Shown: positions 60,791-64,000 of the stretch, piece after piece
How positions within the stretch are numbered: the stretch's first letter is position 1
Layout: each line of letters begins with the position of its first letter
Source: Muraenolepis orangiensis
Lineage: Eukaryota > Chordata > Actinopteri > Gadiformes > Muraenolepididae
Direction: 5' to 3'
DNA: 64,000 bases
Assembly: GCA_027704905.1 (NCBI GenBank)
Contig: CM051006.1
Location: forward strand, 9,189,052 to 9,253,051
Notes under the pieces: generated by a model
What the model was told of the DNA's origin: nothing
The model's input: the letters and a program-made list of their open reading frames with translations, nothing else
The model's database searches: none
Made by a program: the position numbers and the translations under genes

Positions 60791-63645
60791 CTCTCTCTCA
60801 TATTCAATTAGAAACACCCATATCTCAGCCTGTGACACACAATGCGTCACACACACAATTGTATCTCCGGTCAGTAAGTCTACGAAGAGTTTGGTTCCAC
60901 TTCACCCATAGGGGGCCCTATAATTGTTGGTCAAAGTCAAACAATCATTGGGTGGCAGGGCTGAGCTTTAAACTTTGACCGCACTTTACAGAGCCTCCTA
61001 TAGGCCGATTAGTATCGACGTTTTTGTAGATTTATTGATTGGGGATATATATATTTGGGGATACATATATTTGTGACAAATGTATGAACTTTACCAGTCA
61101 CAGGCTGAGATATTGGCTGAGATATGAATAATAATAAGAATCTAGAGAAAACAAGTCATCTACTCTGAATACCGATCGAGCAAACACATCACACAATGTG
61201 TATTTATACATATACCTATTTACAAGGATAAGACCTTAAGTCAAATGTACACATTTATTGTACACTTATTGTACTATGTGGTTACATTTGAGCAAGACTT
61301 AAAGTTCGTAAAAAGGTTTCACACATATTAACAGTGAAGAAACTCACTTTCGTGCAACACAAGTAAGACCCAAAGCCCAAAGCACCCAAAGCCCAACGGT
61401 CCACATGACATTCGGTCAGAAAGGCGTCATTAAAAACTGGTTTTTGATACGGTCAAAAAAAACCCCCAAAAACAACAACCCACACCCAAAAGAACAGCGT
61501 TTCAAGATTGGACTTCAGCGGAGGGGGAAAAAAAACAACCGTTGCTTGCGTACCGACATGAAACGCCCTGGTTGTCACTACACAAGCATCCCATCCACGG
61601 ATCCTGCCGTGCTTTTTCCTTAAATATGATCTAAGCCTTCACGATAGGTCGTCGGGTCACGACCTCCCGCACGGGCCGAAACACCACACCCTGTGAAACC
61701 CCCACAGCAAACAAGCAGTACACGACCCCAACCAGACCCAGGGGTGGCCCAGGTGGCTCCCAGTGCAGAGGAGACCGCTGTGGATAGTGATGAATGACGG
61801 ACAAGGTTTCGCTAGTTAAGGGAAAGGGAGGGAGGGGGGGGGGGGGCGGACAGGAAAGGGAGGAACTGGTTGCTATAGCAGCAGGAAGGGACGCCCTGTG
61901 GTGTGGCTCTCTGCTGTACCTGGACCCTGGCTGGCCTCCGCATCAGCACCCTCTCCTTCCTCATCCTCATCCTCCTCCAGCACACACGGCTCCATGCTCA
62001 AGGCTCGCAGGACGGCGCAGTGGAACTCCCTCTGGGGCGACTCAGGCTTCATTGCGGCGGAGGTGGAGGCGGAGGTTTCGCCGTCGTGTTTACCGGCGGA
62101 CGTCGGGTCCAGCTCGGCGGGGGTGCGGGAGGAGGAGGAGGAGGAGAGAGGAGTGGCGGCGGGCGTAAGGGGCAGGGCTACCGATGCGGCGCCCTCTGGG
62201 AGAGAGGACGATGACGAGGAGGAGGACGATGAAGATGACGACGAAGACGAAGAGGACGGACGAGACGACGACGATGGTGGTGGTAAACCGGCAGACAGTG
62301 GGGGGAGGGTGGAGGCAGTTTCTTCTTCGTCTGCTACTATTTGCGCAGCGTCACAAGCGGGCAACTCCGCCTTCAATTCTTTGACTTTTTTGCAGCAATG
62401 AGGTGTGTGTATGCATGTGTGTGTGTGCGTGCAATAGTTAACAAAAAAAAATAATGAATACAAATCAGGGTCATTTGGAAACCGAAATGCTCTACGCGTA
62501 ACCCTTCACAAAAGAGTTCCTTCGAAAATGAATTATACAAATACCTACACCATCACATAATTAAAAGACATGATAATCTGAAAGAAACAGCAAAGTGATC
62601 AAGAGGATTCTCAGACAGAGTGATTATGAATATCTAACCCCAGACACCACTTCGATTTCAAATCAAAAAAAGATTCCAATCCACTGCATTAGGATGCCTT
62701 TCATATTTCATACATTTTAGACTGCTGGTCGCTACACTAATTACCTCCCTTTCCTTCCTTATTACCTTCGGAGACTTTCTGTTTGAGCTCCACCTCCTTG
62801 CGGTAGGCGTCCAGCTCCTGGTCGGTGAACTTGCTGAAGGGGTTGGGGCCCTGCATGCTGACGATGACCCTGGGCTGGTACTCCTTCTCGATGATGGCCT
62901 TGGACGCTGTCACCAGCTCCCCCTGCAGGCGGCGAAGAGAAACGAGCACAACAAAAGAAAATGGATGGATGATGTACGAAATGAGAAAGACCAGATTTTG
63001 GATTTAAGATTTTCTTACATTCTGTAATCTCATTATTTTGTTAGCATTTAACACAGATCATTGCATGATAAAAATACCTTAAGAGACATGCATTGAGACA
63101 TGTTTTGTTAAGACAACATACAACACAACCACATATTTGACATTGGCTAGGTTAGAAAAGAGCAAGAAATAAATACGTTTTAGCCAAAGCAAACTATGCA
63201 GTTTCAGGAAAGACCAGGAGAACTGCTTTCCCCTTCCAGCATATCCCCCCCCTCACCCACGCCAAAGTTTACACTTTGAAAAAAATCATGAAACCAAAAA
63301 AAAATGTAGGAAGCCACTGAATCTCAAATCCATTCTTTGGAACTCGAGGAAGCTTTGCTCAGGGAACAAATAGTCAGATTCTGAAGCTGTTTAATAAAAA
63401 GATACCGCTAAAAAAAACTTCACCAGCTCTCCAGTGACGGCCGTCATCTGGGGAGTCCCATGGCAAGTCTCAGTGCATTGGTCTTCCCCGATTGGTTAAC
63501 GCAGTAAATCGATGTGAGATGCAGGTTTAAAATAAATAAATAAATAATAATAAAGTACCTTTCTAAAAGACCTAGAAGGACTATAGGACCCGCTGGACCC
63601 ATCAAGACCATCGATAGTGTCCGTACAGTCGGACCGACGGACGTC
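56875..63645 (-). CDS. add1: alpha-adducin, 3' half (5' exons outside the window)
   Basis: Adducin caps actin filaments and recruits spectrin at the membrane skeleton. Exons seen, in transcript order: 63645-63559 (alternative), 62922-62766, 62384-61920, 60685-60575, 59392-59359 (alternative) and 57281-56875 (stop TAA). Exon 62922 encodes GELVTASKAIIEKEYQPRVI and GPNPFSKFTDQELDAYRKEV, the neck/tail border. The last exon has DESDAATLRQTLPDLTPDD and ends in the MARCKS-like domain KKKKKFRTPSFLKKSKKK plus AEP; its RTPS serine is the site homologous to the PKC/PKA site that controls calmodulin and actin binding. The DESDAAT block fits alpha better than beta or gamma adducin, as does linkage to nop14. 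Phases agree across all constitutive joins. Confidence 0.92.
58360..58454. repeat. (TA)n plus (CT)n
   Basis: A TA run of about 65 bases joined to a short CT run, in an add1 intron. Confidence 0.9.
59359..59392 (-). CDS. add1: add1 34-nt alternative exon creating a short isoform
   Basis: The exon is flanked by CACTCAG acceptor and GTAAGT donor. Spliced after the exon at 60,575 (phase 1) it encodes GCGKAKEYLLP; its last two bases TA join the first G of the final exon to make TAG. Human ADD1 has a 34-bp alternative exon giving a truncated isoform with a similar EYLLP end (from memory). Including it removes the MARCKS-like domain. Confidence 0.8.
59998..60252 (+). mobile_element. tRNA-derived SINE, copy 5
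   Basis: Plus orientation: AAGGATAGCTCCGTCTGTTA, CGCTGGTTCAAGTCCCCG (B box), CCTTGAGCAAGGCACCAG, CTAATACTAGGATGGGTTAA and tail ACCAATAGAGGATTCAATCC. It lies in an add1 intron. Confidence 0.85.
60712..60800. repeat. (CT)n with GCGCTCT interruptions
   Basis: A CT-rich run with four regularly spaced CGCGCTCT or CGCTCT variants, just upstream (in transcript terms) of add1 exon 60,685. Confidence 0.9.
61920..62384 (-). CDS. add1: add1 serine-rich 155-codon exon
   Basis: An open 465-nt exon with phases that match both neighbours. It reads VKELKAELPACDAAQIVADE, then proline/serine-rich sequence with a run of about 18 serines, then EFHCAVLRALSMEPCVLEED and an acidic end EGADAEASQGP. The donor CCAG/GTACAG is good; the acceptor (CAAAAAAG) lacks a close pyrimidine tract and may be weak. 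I recall no counterpart in human alpha-adducin. It might be alternatively spliced. Confidence 0.65.
62941..63430. other. add1 intron, no element recognised
   Basis: Unique AT-rich sequence between the alternative 29-codon exon and the next constitutive exon. Confidence 0.5.
63559..63645 (-). CDS. add1: add1 29-codon alternative exon
   Basis: An 87-nt exon, phase 0 on both sides, between TTGCAG and GTACTT. It encodes DVRRSDCTDTIDGLDG followed by SSGSYSPSRSFRK. It matches, in position and in the SDCTETIEGL-like core, the 31-codon cassette inserted just before GELVTASK in some human ADD1 isoforms (from memory). Confidence 0.8.
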
Positions 63646-63889
63646 CTGCAATATAAACCCAGTGTGGGGAAACCCAGCAGCACTCGGGACAGGCCTACAC
63701 ACTCACAGGCCAGCACTAAGACATGCACCAGGATTCGTAGTGCGTAAAGACAGACAGACGCACACACACTAACAATATTGACCCGAGTCATGCGTGGTTA
63801 AGTTGGGTTAACATAATGTTGTTGAACTACTTTGGGCTCACACCGACTTTGTTTTCATGCAAGGTGCATGTTTGAGACCCTGGCGCTTC

Positions 63890-63962
63890 GCCCCCACACA
63901 CACACACACGCACGCGCACACGCGCACACACGCACACGCACACGCACACGCACACACGCACG
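63890..63962. repeat. CA/CGCA microsatellite
   Basis: A CA run with CG substitutions in the add1 intron at the window's right edge. Confidence 0.9.
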
Positions 63963-64000
63963 TTCAAGACACACTTTAAAGATGCATGTTCAAGTCACAG

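Noticed and set aside
61794..62401. Plus-strand ORFs opposite the add1 serine-rich exon
   Set aside because: Glu/Asp- and Arg-rich antisense of serine codons; the minus-strand reading has matching splice phases.
63421..63470. Minus-strand text MTAVTGELVK resembling the adducin GELVTA block
   Set aside because: Only four residues match and the splice logic is poor; the true GELVTASK exon is at 62,922.

Overview
This is nuclear DNA from a ray-finned fish, most likely a non-cyprinid (percomorph-type) teleost. The evidence is multi-exon genes with GT-AG introns, several teleost-style LINE families with AAGCGACTT-type and TTGAATCTTGAA-type 3' ends, a tRNA-derived SINE present in at least five copies, and extreme loads of GT/CA, CT, AT and minisatellite repeats. 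No prokaryotic, organellar or viral gene was seen. The species cannot be named from sequence alone. Most of the long open frames are translations of simple repeats and are not genes.

Layout. 1-24,100 has no confident host gene. It holds repeats, a nearly full-length L2-like LINE (about 6,321-10,900, minus strand) with both ORFs open, several decayed LINE 3' ends, and a few GC-rich or motif-rich islands that may be regulatory. 24,100-35,300 is a synuclein gene on the plus strand (alpha-synuclein-like; non-coding first exon ending at 24,949, five coding exons from 25,448 to 34,649), with long tandem repeats in or beside nearly every part of it. 36,477-53,510 is NOP14 on the minus strand (18 coding exons, ribosome biogenesis), convergent with the synuclein gene. 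55,182-63,645 is the 3' half of alpha-adducin (add1) on the minus strand, in tandem with nop14; its 5' exons lie beyond the window.

Working together. The three genes have no shared pathway (membrane/vesicle protein, small-subunit processome factor, actin-spectrin capping protein). They are neighbours, not a system. NOP14 and ADD1 are also neighbours on human 4p16.3, so the block is conserved synteny with altered orientation.

Most notable points: (1) the synuclein gene has an 18-nt exon where vertebrate synucleins have a 42-nt one, removing about eight residues of a KTKEGV repeat; (2) add1 keeps two alternative exons known from human, including a 34-nt exon whose last two bases make a TAG stop with the next exon, and also has a 155-codon serine-rich exon I cannot match to human ADD1; (3) the L2-like LINE has ORF1 and ORF2 in the same frame, separated only by TGA CTT before the ORF2 ATG; (4) both nop14 and the synuclein gene carry an apparent one-base deletion in a G/C homopolymer inside an otherwise well-preserved exon, which points to assembly error first; (5) an AP-1-motif-rich degenerate tandem array lies between the two convergent genes.
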